Assembly: GCF_004138205.1 (NCBI RefSeq)
Contig: NZ_RXNQ01000005.1
Span: 1 to 64,000 of the forward strand
Length of the DNA: 64,000 bases
Direction: 5' to 3'
Source of the DNA: Pedobacter sp. SYP-B3415
GTDB lineage: Bacteria > Bacteroidota > Bacteroidia > Sphingobacteriales > Sphingobacteriaceae
Shown: piece by piece, positions 52,078 to 61,119 of the stretch
Numbering within the stretch: the first letter of the stretch is position 1
How the letters are laid out: every line of letters starts with the position of its first letter
Program-made: the position numbers and the translations under genes
The notes under the pieces: model-generated
Seen by the model: only the letters and a program-made list of their open reading frames with translations
What the model was told of the DNA's origin: nothing
Databases searched by the model: none

Positions 52078-54057
52078 ATGGCAGAAATTAATTCAAACAT
52101 CCCCGAGGGAGAATTGACCGAGAAGTGGACCAAGTTCCGTTCTTCGGTTGCTTTGGTAAACCCGGCCAATAAACGGAGTATTGAAGTGATCGTGGTTGGT
52201 TCTGGTCTTGCAGGAGCTTCAGCTGCTGCTACACTGGCTGAGATGGGATATAAAGTTAAATGCTTTTGCTTCCAGGACTCACCCCGCCGTGCGCACTCAA
52301 TTGCGGCTCAGGGCGGTATCAATGCAGCAAAAAACTACCAGAATGACGGCGACAGTACCTATCGCCTGTTTTATGATACGATTAAAGGCGGTGATTACCG
52401 CGCACGCGAAGCAAACGTTTACCGTCTTGCAGAAGTTAGCGCGAACATCATTGACCAGTGTGTAGCACAGGGCGTTCCGCTTGCGAGAGAGTATGGCGGC
52501 CTTCTTGATAATCGCTCATTTGGCGGAACACAGGTTCAGCGTACGTTCTACGCAGCAGGACAAACCGGTCAGCAGCTGCTGCTTGGTGCCTACAGTGCCC
52601 TTGAGCGCCAGATCGGTATGGGTAAAGTAGACATGTATACCCGCCATGAGATGCTTGAGGTTGTTAAGATCGATGGCAAGGCCCGCGGAATTATTGCCCG
52701 TAACCTGATTACCGGCGAACTTGAAAGACATTTCGGACATGCGGTACTCATCGCTTCAGGCGGTTACGGAAACGTGTTCTACCTCTCTACGAATGCCATG
52801 GGCAGCAATGTAACCGCAGCCTGGAAAGCACACAGGCAGGGCGCATTCTTTGCTAACCCATGTTTTACACAGATCCACCCGACCTGTATCCCGGTTTCAG
52901 GAGACCACCAGAGCAAACTTACGCTGATGTCTGAATCGCTTCGTAACGACGGGCGTATCTGGGTTCCGAAGAAAAAAGACGACAACCGCAAAGCAACCGA
53001 TATTCCGGAAGACGAGCGCGACTATTACCTGGAACGCCGGTATCCGGCATTTGGTAACCTGGTTCCCCGCGACGTTGCATCGCGTGCAGCAAAAGAGCGC
53101 TGTGATGCAGGTTACGGTGTAGGTGCATCAAAGCTTGCGGTATATCTTGACTTTGCAGCAAACACTGAACGTTACGGCCGTATCGAAGCCACAAAACAAG
53201 GTATTCATAATGCCGATAAAGCAACGTTTATGAGGCTTGGCCGCGAAGTGGTTAAGGAAAAGTACGGTAACCTGTTCGATATGTATGCCCAGATTACGGG
53301 AGAAGATCCGTATGAAACGCCAATGCGTATTTATCCTGCCGTTCACTATACCATGGGTGGTCTCTGGGTAGATTACAACCTGATGACGACGGTTCCAGGC
53401 CTCTATGCGCTTGGCGAAGCAAATTTCTCAGACCACGGCGCAAACCGTCTTGGCGCATCTGCACTCATGCAGGGTCTGGCCGACGGGTACTTCGTTATCC
53501 CTTACACCATTGGTGCCTATCTTTCAAAAGACATCTCTACCAAGGCGATCCCGACCGACCATCCGGCGTTTATTGAAGCTGAGAAAAATGTAAAAGAAAC
53601 GCTTGAGCGTTTTGTAAATATTAAAGGCTCTAAATCGGTAGACCATTTCCACAAGGCTTTAGGCAAAATCATGTGGGATAAATGCGGAATGGCCAGGAAT
53701 GAACAGGGACTGAAAGAGGCGATCGTCGAAATCCGTGCACTGCGCGACGAATTCTGGCGCGACGTAAGGGTTCCCGGCTCACTCGACGAATACAACCCTG
53801 AGCTTGAAAAAGCCGGACGTGTAGCCGACTTTCTGGAACTTGGTGAACTGATGTGTATCGATGCGCTGAACCGTCAGGAAAGCTGCGGCGGACACTTCCG
53901 TGAAGAATACCAGACCGAAGAGGGCGAGGCACTCAGGGACGACGAAAACTATGCATATGCTGCGGCATGGGAATACCTGGAAGGGGTTCATTTCAACCTG
54001 CACAAGGAAGATCTGAAATTCGAAAACATTAAGGTAGCACAAAGAAGTTATAAATAA
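52078..54057 (+). CDS. sdhA: Succinate dehydrogenase flavoprotein subunit
   Basis: FAD-bearing subunit that oxidises succinate to fumarate, 659 residues. The N-terminal FAD-binding [18 protein letters not shown], the flavin-attachment segment [18 protein letters not shown] and the catalytic [20 protein letters not shown] are clear. It lies 28 bases after sdhC and 40 before sdhB. Confidence 0.97.
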   Translation: MAEINSNIPEGELTEKWTKFRSSVALVNPANKRSIEVIVVGSGLAGASAAATLAEMGYKVKCFCFQDSPRRAHSIAAQGGINAAKNYQNDGDSTYRLFYDTIKGGDYRAREANVYRLAEVSANIIDQCVAQGVPLAREYGGLLDNRSFGGTQVQRTFYAAGQTGQQLLLGAYSALERQIGMGKVDMYTRHEMLEVVKIDGKARGIIARNLITGELERHFGHAVLIASGGYGNVFYLSTNAMGSNVTAAWKAHRQGAFFANPCFTQIHPTCIPVSGDHQSKLTLMSESLRNDGRIWVPKKKDDNRKATDIPEDERDYYLERRYPAFGNLVPRDVASRAAKERCDAGYGVGASKLAVYLDFAANTERYGRIEATKQGIHNADKATFMRLGREVVKEKYGNLFDMYAQITGEDPYETPMRIYPAVHYTMGGLWVDYNLMTTVPGLYALGEANFSDHGANRLGASALMQGLADGYFVIPYTIGAYLSKDISTKAIPTDHPAFIEAEKNVKETLERFVNIKGSKSVDHFHKALGKIMWDKCGMARNEQGLKEAIVEIRALRDEFWRDVRVPGSLDEYNPELEKAGRVADFLELGELMCIDALNRQESCGGHFREEYQTEEGEALRDDENYAYAAAWEYLEGVHFNLHKEDLKFENIKVAQRSYK

Positions 54058-54097
54058 CGGCAGGCCCCGGGCCATTGCCGAACTCAATACAATTCAA

Positions 54098-54868
54098 ATG
54101 AGTACAGGAAATATGAATCTGACGCTGAAAGTCTGGCGTCAGAAAAACAGCAAGTCAGCCGGCAAACTCGTCGATTATCAGGTTTCTGATATATCGCCAG
54201 ACATGTCTTTTCTGGAAATGTTCGATGTTTTGAACGAGCAGCTGATCAACAAGGGTGAGGAGCCGATTGTATTTGACCATGATTGTCGCGAAGGGATCTG
54301 CGGCATGTGTTCGATGTTTATCAACGGCAGGCCACACGGACCGAAACAGGGTATTACAACCTGCCAGCTCCATATGCGTTCATTCAAAGATGGTGATACC
54401 ATTGTTGTAGAGCCATGGCGTGCGGCAGCGTTTCCGGTAATCAAAGACCTTGCTACAGACCGCTCCAGCTTTGACCGTATTATAGCCTCCGGCGGATTTA
54501 TATCGGTTAACACCGGAAATGCCCAGGATGCAAATGCCCTGCCGATTCCAAAGAGACAGGCTGATGCTGCTTTCGAAGCTGCCGCATGTATTGCCTGCGG
54601 CGCATGCGTAGCAACCTGCAAAAATGCATCTGCAATGCTGTTCGTCTCAGCAAAAATTTCTCAGCTTGCGTTGCTTCCGCAGGGACAGCCTGAGCGTTAC
54701 CGCCGTGTGCAAAGCATGGTTGCGCAGATGGATGCAGAGGGTTTTGGAAACTGTACCAATACCCGGGCCTGCGAAGCCGAATGTCCGAAAGGCATTTCGC
54801 TTGAAAACATTGCCCGCATGAACCGCGATTATTATGCGGCGAAATTCGCGTCTGAAGAAGAGGTATAA
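54098..54868 (+). CDS. sdhB: Succinate dehydrogenase iron-sulfur subunit
   Basis: Iron-sulfur protein of complex II, 256 residues. The 2Fe-2S site is [20 protein letters not shown], the 4Fe-4S site [13 protein letters not shown] and the 3Fe-4S region [16 protein letters not shown]. It carries electrons from SdhA to the membrane anchor. An ATG five codons downstream is an alternative start. A strong terminator follows. Confidence 0.97.
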   Translation: MSTGNMNLTLKVWRQKNSKSAGKLVDYQVSDISPDMSFLEMFDVLNEQLINKGEEPIVFDHDCREGICGMCSMFINGRPHGPKQGITTCQLHMRSFKDGDTIVVEPWRAAAFPVIKDLATDRSSFDRIIASGGFISVNTGNAQDANALPIPKRQADAAFEAAACIACGACVATCKNASAMLFVSAKISQLALLPQGQPERYRRVQSMVAQMDAEGFGNCTNTRACEAECPKGISLENIARMNRDYYAAKFASEEEV

Positions 54869-54893
54869 CCTACCTGCTTATCATACGCACAAA

Positions 54894-54922
54894 GAAGCCA
54901 TGCCGATCGCATGGCTTCTTTT
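54894..54922 (+). terminator. Terminator of sdhCAB
   Basis: GAAGCCATGC and GCATGGCTTC form a perfect 10-base stem with a five-base loop and are followed by TTTT, 26 bases past the sdhB stop. Confidence 0.9.
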
Positions 54923-54965
54923 GTTCAGGGGCAATGCGAGAAAACCTCAATGCGGAAATAAATGA

Positions 54966-54973
54966 TATATTTG
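54966..54973 (+). promoter_or_regulatory. Predicted -7 box of the sensor kinase gene
   Basis: TATATTTG matches TAnnTTTG, 21 bases before the ATG at 54995. Confidence 0.45.
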
Positions 54974-54994
54974 AGCTGATAACGCTCCACTTTC

Positions 54995-56926
54995 ATGCGC
55001 ATGCTCCTTCTGCTTACTGCCGTTTTGTGCAGTCTGAGTGCTTCTGCTCAGACCGACACCATCCGCGTGCTCAGGCAACGATATTATGGCGGCAAGGGAG
55101 AGCTGAAAAGGCACGCGCTGCGCGGCCTGCTTGAACAGCACCGGTCCCAGTCGCCAGACTCCATGCTCAAATACTGGCAGGAATTTGACCGTACCATCAG
55201 TACACACACTGCGGGTGCCCATGCAGAATCCGCTTACTACCGGGCCATTTATTATCTGAAGGCGAATAAGCTTGATAGTGCCTTACAGTTTACACAAACG
55301 GGACTGAAAAAGACCGGCGGCCTTAGAAAAACGCACCAGGCGGTTTGTTTACAATTGCTTCAGGGCGGTATCCTGGTCAGGTTAAACCGTAAAAAGGAAG
55401 CACTCCGCGTATTTTTCTCAGCACTGCAACTTGCGGAACAACAGAAAGATCAGAGCAATATCATCCGGGCGCTGAATGGCATCGGCTGGGTTCAAATGGA
55501 AACGGAGCAGTACCGCAAAGCAATCGGCTGGTTCAGAAAGGCAGCTTCCTCGGGAAGCGTTGGTGCCGGCCCCGCCCTCGCAATTGTTTACAGCAACCTT
55601 GCATCCAGTTATGGTGCACTGAACCGGTTGGATTCCTCACAGTATTTTATCGGCCTGTCATTAAGCCTGGCACGAAAAGCCCAGGAGCTTTCAACGCTGG
55701 CCAATGCGCATGCTATTCACGCCAGGATTGATCTTGAACGAAAAGACGAGCCTGCTGCGCTGCGACATATGGAGCAGGCGGTTGCCGCGCGTAAGTTGTT
55801 ACAGGAGCCTTTTTACATCGTGTCTGACCTGTGTGTGCTGGCAGACATATTTGCGATGGCTAAAAAGCCTGATAAGGGCATTGCGACCGCAACCGAAGCA
55901 ATGCACCTTGCCCGAAAGTATAAGCTGGAGGCGAAAAAAGCCATGATCTATGCATCGCTGGGAAACAACTACCGGGTTGCCGGCAATTACAAAGCGCTGG
56001 CGCGGACGCTGGAAGCGCGACTGGCGCTGAAAGATTCTCTTCACAGCGATGCGCTCGATGAAGAATTTGCCCGGATGCAGGCCCGCCACGAAGTCTCAAA
56101 AAAACAACAGCAAATCTCATTACTGCGATCGCGGGAAACACTGCAACAGCTGGAATTAGACAAGCGAAATACAATTATTGCCATTACGTCGGGCGGGCTT
56201 GTTCTGGTCGTCCTGATGGGTTACCTGCTGCATAACCGGAATAAATTGAAGCAGAAATCGGTCCTCCAGGCGCACATAATCAGGCAGCAAACCATGACGA
56301 CCAACAAAGTGTTGCGGGCTGAGGAGAACGAACGAAAACGGATAGCCCTGGAGCTGCATGATGGTCTGGGTCAGCTTTTTTCGGTTGTTAAGCTAAATCT
56401 GTCCGGCATAGCCCAAGACATCAGTTTCAAGAGTCCCGGCAGTGAGCGGACTTTTGCCAAGGCAATGGACCTTGTAGATGAAAGCTGCCGTGAAATTCGG
56501 CTGATTGCCCACCAGATGGCTCCGCATATCCTGATCAGCTCCGGCCTGCCTGCAGCCGTGGCAGATCTTGTAAACAAGATTGATTCGCGCCAGCTAAAAG
56601 CCACCATAGATGTTGTGGGGTTTGATACCGGCCGGCTGCCGGCAAACGTCGAATCTGTTTTGTTCCGGGTGATCCAGGAAGCGGTCAATAATGTAATTAA
56701 ACATGCGGGTGCAAGCTTGCTTGATATCCAGCTGATCCGTGAATCAGGCCAGACAACCGTAATGATTGAAGACAACGGAAAGGGATTTGATGTAAACAGC
56801 CTCGAGCTTATAGAAGGGATGGGACTAAAAAATATCCGTTCCAGAATTGAATATTTAAAAGGCAGTGTCGACTTTTCATCGCTTGATGGACGCGGGACGC
56901 TGATTGCAATTTATCTCCCGGTTTAA
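54995..56926 (+). CDS. TPR-containing sensor histidine kinase
   Basis: Two-component sensor of 643 residues. It has an N-terminal signal (LLLLTAVLCSLSASAQ), a periplasmic TPR-like helical array (about 50-370), a coiled coil, one membrane helix (IIAITSGGLVLVVLMGYLL, about 389-407), a HisKA_3 domain with ELHDGLGQLF (phospho-His455), and an HATPase_c domain (VIQEAVNNVIKHAGA, then EDNGKGFD and GMGLKNIRSR). It pairs with the response regulator 10 bases downstream. The signal sensed is unknown. Confidence 0.93.
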   Translation: MRMLLLLTAVLCSLSASAQTDTIRVLRQRYYGGKGELKRHALRGLLEQHRSQSPDSMLKYWQEFDRTISTHTAGAHAESAYYRAIYYLKANKLDSALQFTQTGLKKTGGLRKTHQAVCLQLLQGGILVRLNRKKEALRVFFSALQLAEQQKDQSNIIRALNGIGWVQMETEQYRKAIGWFRKAASSGSVGAGPALAIVYSNLASSYGALNRLDSSQYFIGLSLSLARKAQELSTLANAHAIHARIDLERKDEPAALRHMEQAVAARKLLQEPFYIVSDLCVLADIFAMAKKPDKGIATATEAMHLARKYKLEAKKAMIYASLGNNYRVAGNYKALARTLEARLALKDSLHSDALDEEFARMQARHEVSKKQQQISLLRSRETLQQLELDKRNTIIAITSGGLVLVVLMGYLLHNRNKLKQKSVLQAHIIRQQTMTTNKVLRAEENERKRIALELHDGLGQLFSVVKLNLSGIAQDISFKSPGSERTFAKAMDLVDESCREIRLIAHQMAPHILISSGLPAAVADLVNKIDSRQLKATIDVVGFDTGRLPANVESVLFRVIQEAVNNVIKHAGASLLDIQLIRESGQTTVMIEDNGKGFDVNSLELIEGMGLKNIRSRIEYLKGSVDFSSLDGRGTLIAIYLPV

Positions 56927-56936
56927 TAAATTTTAA

Positions 56937-57566
56937 ATGACACGCTCAAAAAAACTGTATATCGTTGATGACCACCAGCTGGTTATAGATGGTCTTTGTT
57001 CACTGCTTGCTAATGAGCCAGACTACGAGCTCGTAGGTTCGTCGAATTCTTCTGAAAAAGTTGATGAAGCCATCGCTGGACTTGCCGTAGACATCCTGAT
57101 CACCGATGTAAACATGCCCGGAAGCAGCGGCATTGAACTGACCAGGATGGTCAAAAAGAGATTTCCGAAGATTAAGGTGCTGGCCTTATCTATGTTCAGC
57201 GATACCGAGATCATCAAACAAATGATCGATTCGGGCATAAGCGGCTATATCCTTAAAAACACCGGCAAGCAGGAACTCCTTGATGCGTTGAACTGCATAG
57301 CTGCCAATGGAACATATTTTGCCGACGAGGTGATGCTAGAATTCAGAAAAAATCAGTTCGCTGACCAGACGCAGTCGCGGTTAACCAACCGCGAGATTGA
57401 AATTATCAGGCTGATTGAAAAGGAATACAGCAATAAAAAAATAGCTACAGAACTCTTTATAAGCGAGCGCACAGTTGAAACGCACAGGAAGAATATATTC
57501 AGAAAAACAAACACCCAAGGCATCATCGGTCTTCTTAAATACGCTTACGAACAAAAGATCATCTAA
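56937..57566 (+). CDS. LuxR/NarL-type response regulator
   Basis: Regulator of 209 residues. The receiver domain has Asp11-Asp12, the phosphorylation site in ILITDVNMPG (Asp57) and the conserved Lys in GYILKNTGK. The C-terminal LuxR helix-turn-helix reads LTNREIEIIRLIEKEYSNKK followed by ISERTVETHRKNIF. It is the likely partner of the upstream histidine kinase. No target sites were identified. Confidence 0.95.
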   Translation: MTRSKKLYIVDDHQLVIDGLCSLLANEPDYELVGSSNSSEKVDEAIAGLAVDILITDVNMPGSSGIELTRMVKKRFPKIKVLALSMFSDTEIIKQMIDSGISGYILKNTGKQELLDALNCIAANGTYFADEVMLEFRKNQFADQTQSRLTNREIEIIRLIEKEYSNKKIATELFISERTVETHRKNIFRKTNTQGIIGLLKYAYEQKII

Positions 57567-57672
57567 CTTTTTGGCCCAAAAGGTTCTCGACAGAATTTGT
57601 CTCAAAAACTTGTTACAATCAAAAAAAAGCCTTATATTTAATCGTCCGAGACAGGAGAGGCACAAAAATCAG

Positions 57673-57700
57673 AAGACCCCGGCCCACAAGTTGGGGTTTT
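57673..57700 (+). terminator. Terminator of the kinase-regulator pair
   Basis: ACCCC and GGGGT pair around GGCCCACAAGTT and are followed by TTT, about 110 bases past the regulator stop. Confidence 0.5.
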
Positions 57701-57725
57701 GTGTTTAAGATGTTTTCCACCGTCA

Positions 57726-57747
57726 AAATGGCCGGTGGTCACCGGCC
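57726..57747 (-). terminator. Terminator of the blaI-blaR1 operon
   Basis: GGCCGGT and ACCGGCC form a 7-base stem with a four-base loop (57730-57747). On the minus strand it is followed by ATTTTGA. It lies just past the stop of the plug-module gene. Confidence 0.6.
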
Positions 57748-57763
57748 CGCATTCAATACCGGT

Positions 57764-58417
57764 TTATTTCTTTGGCCTACCAGCAGTTTTCTTAGCTGCC
57801 GCTTTTTTTGTGGTTACAAGAATGACCCCGTTCGCGCCTGCCGCGCCGTAGGCTGCAAGTGATGCATCGTTTTTCAGCACATCAATAGAATTGATCGCAT
57901 TGGGATCCAGCGACTTAAGCGGATCAACACCGTCAACCGGGGCAAATTCCTTTCCATCTATAATAACCAGCGGTCTCTTATTGGGGTCAGCTTTAAATGG
58001 CCGCTCATCAAAGCGAAATGCTACCCGCGCGGAATCGGCCCTTGATAAGCCATTCTGTTTTTGAAGGGCATTCAACGCATCAATTCTTATCTGCAGTTCT
58101 TTAGATTTCGCCAGATCCTGCTGGCCGGCAGTTCGAACAATGATTGCTCCTTTTGCACCGCCGCTGCCAAAAAGAGCGACCGCAGCATGACCATGCAAAA
58201 TTGTAACATCAGCCAGATTTTTGCCCGATTCTGCTGCGATCCAGTCCTTCTTTTCCTGGGCAGTTAAAATAGTGCCGTTGACCACAATGAGTACGCTATC
58301 TGTCTTTATTCCGGCTCTTTCAGAAATAACAAGCCCCATTTTTTTCTGCGCCTGCAGTGCGGACCCAACGATTAGTAAAAGCAGGAGCGTAATAAGTTTT
58401 ATCGTTTTGTTTTTCAT
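57764..58417 (-). CDS. Secreted protein with two plug-like modules
   Basis: Protein of 217 residues with a signal peptide ([17 protein letters not shown]). It holds two segments like the TonB-receptor plug motif [20 protein letters not shown]: residues about 48-98 (degenerate, [20 protein letters not shown]) and about 148-203 (close to consensus). No beta-barrel follows. The C-terminal tail is basic and Ala/Lys-rich, ending GRPKK. It lies 19 bases after the BlaR1-type gene. It may interact with TonB or with the plug module of its neighbour (inference); function unknown. Confidence 0.7.
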   Translation of the reverse strand: MKNKTIKLITLLLLLIVGSALQAQKKMGLVISERAGIKTDSVLIVVNGTILTAQEKKDWIAAESGKNLADVTILHGHAAVALFGSGGAKGAIIVRTAGQQDLAKSKELQIRIDALNALQKQNGLSRADSARVAFRFDERPFKADPNKRPLVIIDGKEFAPVDGVDPLKSLDPNAINSIDVLKNDASLAAYGAAGANGVILVTTKKAAAKKTAGRPKK

Positions 58418-58436
58418 TGTTTTTAATTTGGCCCGG

Positions 58437-60140
58437 CTATCGCGCCAGCGCTGACTTTTTTAAATGATTTTTCGTGGTCACGATCAGCACGCCGTTTACG
58501 GCGCGGGTGCCATAACTAACAATTGCGGCATCATCTTTCAGTACGCTTACCGACTCGATCTCCCGCGAATCAAGTGCGGCGAGGGCGTTTGGCCCCGAAG
58601 GGTCAAGCACTTTACCATCAAGCACAACCAGGGGGGCATTCTCGTCGGTTAAAAGGTTCTGCATACCGCGCATGGCTATGACCGGCTTATTTCCGCCAGT
58701 TACCTGTCCGCCTGCCAGGGGCTGACCGGAAACCCGTTCAACGACATCGGCTTTCTCCCGACTGTCCTGACCGCCTTCCTGGAGTTTAAAACTAAGCGCC
58801 ATATTGTAGGTGACGGCCACCGGACGCCCGTTTTGAACAGCCGGCATCCAGGCTTTAGAGTTGCTTACTACACGGACAGCCTCCTCATCACACCCATAAC
58901 CGATGCCGTTTAGCACCCTGATACTACTTATCGAACCGTCGCGGCCAATCGTGAAAGACAAATGCACGCGGCCACTGATGTTTTCTCTTGCCGCCTGCTC
59001 AGGATAACGGATATTCTCACCCAGGTACTTGTAAAAGGCCTGAAGCCCGCCCGGGTACTCTGGTTGTTTTTCTACTGAGCTGTGGGCAACAGGAGAATCA
59101 GCATCATACCGGATAACAGGAGGAGGAAATTTAACGGACGCTGTTGTCACCGCTCCTTCAATAACGGGCGGCGGGAAACGCACGACCTGCGCTTCCGGAA
59201 CCGGTACTTCAGCAAGAGCTGGCTCATCGTCTACAATCACAAGATCATCAACGAGCGTCCTGGCGGCTTCAATCGGCTCGCTCATTGGAATTGTTTCAGT
59301 AAGCCTTAAGATGTGATCATTTTTCCTGATTGTAGCCGAAGAAAGAATGAGCAACAGCATAAGTACCGGTACCATTAAACCATATTTAAGAATAGCGGTG
59401 CGTTTAGATCGTTCGCGCGTCAGCATGAAAATTCGTTTTCTGATCATCGGGCCGCTGAAAAAAGGACTGGTAAGATCGCTTTGCTCCAGACCGAAAGCCC
59501 GGCTTAACAGCAGCATCGAGTACGCATGTTTATCTCCTTTGAAGGTTGCAGCAGCTTCATCTGCCAGGAACTCATGCGTATCCTTCACTGCACCGATAAA
59601 AAGATAACTAACGGGATTAAACCAGCTGAAAATCCGGATCAGTTCGAAAAATATGATGTCTCCGCTGTGAAACTGCCGCACATGGATGCTTTCGTGCAGA
59701 TCAATCGTATCCCGCTCCGGCAAGCCTGAGCCGACAACCTTTTTGGAAAAAAAGGAAAATGCCCCCGACACAGCCGCACTTTCAAACATACGCCGGATGC
59801 GAAGCAGCCGCATGATGAAAAACAATGTTGCGGCAAAGACGCCAATAAAATATATGCTGACCAGAATCATTCCCCAATTCACGCTCTTGTCTGCCGGTTG
59901 GCTTACCTGCATCACGATTGCGTTCAGATTATCCACGCCGGCATATACCCGCTGACTGACCGGCTGACTGCTCAGCCATTCAAAACGCAGAAACGGCAGG
60001 CATAGCGAGAAGAAGCCTGCAGCCAGCAGATAAAGGCGGTTCAGCGTAAACCAGGTTTCTTTCTCAAGCAGAAGCTTATAAAATGCGTAAAAGACGATCA
60101 GGTACAGGTTAACCTGCAGGATGTAATGGGCCCAATTCAT
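58437..60140 (-). CDS. BlaR1-type M56 peptidase fused to TonB and plug modules
   Basis: Membrane protein of 567 residues. The N-terminal BlaR1/MecR1-like part has several helices and the zinc motif [13 protein letters not shown], then the distal ADEAAA glutamate. A proline-rich spacer (FPPPV repeats) leads to a TonB C-terminal domain (about 365-460, [20 protein letters not shown] ... [10 protein letters not shown]). A plug-like module (about 505-560, [20 protein letters not shown]) ends it. BlaR1 proteins cleave BlaI on sensing a ligand; here the sensor part is replaced by TonB and plug domains, suggesting a signal from the envelope or outer membrane. The ATG overlaps the blaI stop. Confidence 0.88.
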   Translation of the reverse strand: MNWAHYILQVNLYLIVFYAFYKLLLEKETWFTLNRLYLLAAGFFSLCLPFLRFEWLSSQPVSQRVYAGVDNLNAIVMQVSQPADKSVNWGMILVSIYFIGVFAATLFFIMRLLRIRRMFESAAVSGAFSFFSKKVVGSGLPERDTIDLHESIHVRQFHSGDIIFFELIRIFSWFNPVSYLFIGAVKDTHEFLADEAAATFKGDKHAYSMLLLSRAFGLEQSDLTSPFFSGPMIRKRIFMLTRERSKRTAILKYGLMVPVLMLLLILSSATIRKNDHILRLTETIPMSEPIEAARTLVDDLVIVDDEPALAEVPVPEAQVVRFPPPVIEGAVTTASVKFPPPVIRYDADSPVAHSSVEKQPEYPGGLQAFYKYLGENIRYPEQAARENISGRVHLSFTIGRDGSISSIRVLNGIGYGCDEEAVRVVSNSKAWMPAVQNGRPVAVTYNMALSFKLQEGGQDSREKADVVERVSGQPLAGGQVTGGNKPVIAMRGMQNLLTDENAPLVVLDGKVLDPSGPNALAALDSREIESVSVLKDDAAIVSYGTRAVNGVLIVTTKNHLKKSALAR

Positions 60141-60514
60141 TTTGGTTTGTTTTTTACTTTATTGATCATTTTCATGATTTCGTCAACATCGCTCAGGTCA
60201 AGTTTTTCCTCCCTGACAAAAAACGAAAACATACTTTCAACCGAATTTTCAAAGTAATTGCCCAGCAGCTTTTCTGTTGCATGCCTTTTGTAATCTTCCC
60301 TGCTGATTAACGGGAAGTACTGGTGCGCTTTTCCGAACGCTTCGTGGCCGATGAAGCCCTTTACTTCCAGGATTCTGATAATCGTTGAAACGGTATTGTA
60401 AGCCGGCTTTGGCTCGGGCAGGAGGTCGATGACTTCTTTTACAAACGCTTTCTCCAACTGCCACAACACCTGCATAATCTGCTCTTCAGCCCTTGTAAGG
60501 TCTTTAATTTCCAT
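60137..60514 (-). CDS. blaI: BlaI/MecI-family transcriptional repressor
   Basis: Winged-helix repressor of 125 residues. The N-terminal LTRAEEQIMQVLWQLEKAFV and VSTIIRILEVKGFIGHEAFG match the BlaI family, and the C-terminal helices form the dimer part. It overlaps the BlaR1-type gene by 4 bases. An operator-like palindrome lies 29 bases before its ATG, with two more before the TonB gene upstream, so it probably represses both. Confidence 0.93.
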   Translation of the reverse strand: MEIKDLTRAEEQIMQVLWQLEKAFVKEVIDLLPEPKPAYNTVSTIIRILEVKGFIGHEAFGKAHQYFPLISREDYKRHATEKLLGNYFENSVESMFSFFVREEKLDLSDVDEIMKMINKVKNKPK

Positions 60515-60542
60515 ATGTCTTTACTAAGTGGATTAAATCTAC

Positions 60543-60558
60543 AACTAATCCGTTAGTT
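60543..60558. promoter_or_regulatory. BlaI-type operator AACTAAnnnnTTAGTT before blaI
   Basis: Perfect 6-base arms with a TCCG spacer, 29 bases before the blaI ATG. The same arms and spacing occur at 61014-61029 and 61038-61053. BlaI-family repressors bind palindromes of this kind (ACTA...TAGT core). Confidence 0.7.
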
Positions 60559-60575
60559 TCACAAACAACCTGCCG

Positions 60576-61013
60576 TTAGCTGCCGGCGTTAAATGTAACA
60601 GGTAGCTGATAACTTACAGATATCGGCTCATTGTTGAGTTTGCCAGGATTCCACTGCGGACTGGCTGCAAGGACACGGACGGCTTCGGCATCAAGCGCCT
60701 TACTTACAGACTTGACAACTTCAACATCCCGTACTTTGCCGGCCTCATCTACAACAAAAGATAGAACTACCTTACCGCTGGTCCTGGCTTTCCGGTCTGC
60801 TTCAGGATATTTCAATTCTTTGGCGAGGTACTGGTAGAGGGCCTGGTAACCGCCCGGGAAGGCGGGCTTCTGATCCACCTGTTCATAAGGGATAGCTGCC
60901 TGTTTCTTCTGCTGCGCTTTGGTGCTCAGCATGGAGAAACTTAGAACAATCATCAGTACGCCAGCCAACCGGCAGACACTGAATAAATTTAAAATCGTTT
61001 GTTTTATTTTCAT
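60576..61013 (-). CDS. Small TonB-family protein under BlaI-type operators
   Basis: TonB C-terminal-domain protein of 145 residues from the ATG at 61013. A frame to 61085 would run through the operators and add an untypical N terminus. It has an N-terminal hydrophobic segment (FSVCRLAGVLMIVLSFSML), almost no proline-rich spacer, and a TonB domain (AFPGGYQALYQYLAKELKYP ... SVSYQLPVTF). With such a short reach it is unlikely to span the periplasm as a classical TonB. It may be a partner of the BlaR1-type fusion encoded next to it (inference). Confidence 0.85.
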   Translation of the reverse strand: MKIKQTILNLFSVCRLAGVLMIVLSFSMLSTKAQQKKQAAIPYEQVDQKPAFPGGYQALYQYLAKELKYPEADRKARTSGKVVLSFVVDEAGKVRDVEVVKSVSKALDAEAVRVLAASPQWNPGKLNNEPISVSYQLPVTFNAGS

Positions 61014-61053
61014 AACTAATTGTTTAGTTAAACATAAAACTAATTTATTAGTT
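61014..61053. promoter_or_regulatory. Tandem BlaI-type operators before the TonB-family gene
   Basis: Two AACTAAnnnnTTAGTT palindromes (61014-61029, spacer TTGT; 61038-61053, spacer TTTA) separated by 8 bases. The first touches the ATG at 61013. Both match the site at 60543 arm for arm. Confidence 0.75.
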
Positions 61054-61069
61054 TTCAAAATATTTTCAC

Positions 61070-61093
61070 AAAAAAACCCCGGCATGCGGGGTT
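61070..61093 (-). terminator. Terminator of the M28 peptidase gene
   Basis: On the minus strand AACCCCG and CGGGGTT pair with a five-base loop and are followed by a U-run of about six. It lies 27 bases past the peptidase stop. Confidence 0.8.
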
Positions 61094-61119
61094 TATAGTT
61101 GCTTTAATTGAGTTGGAGG

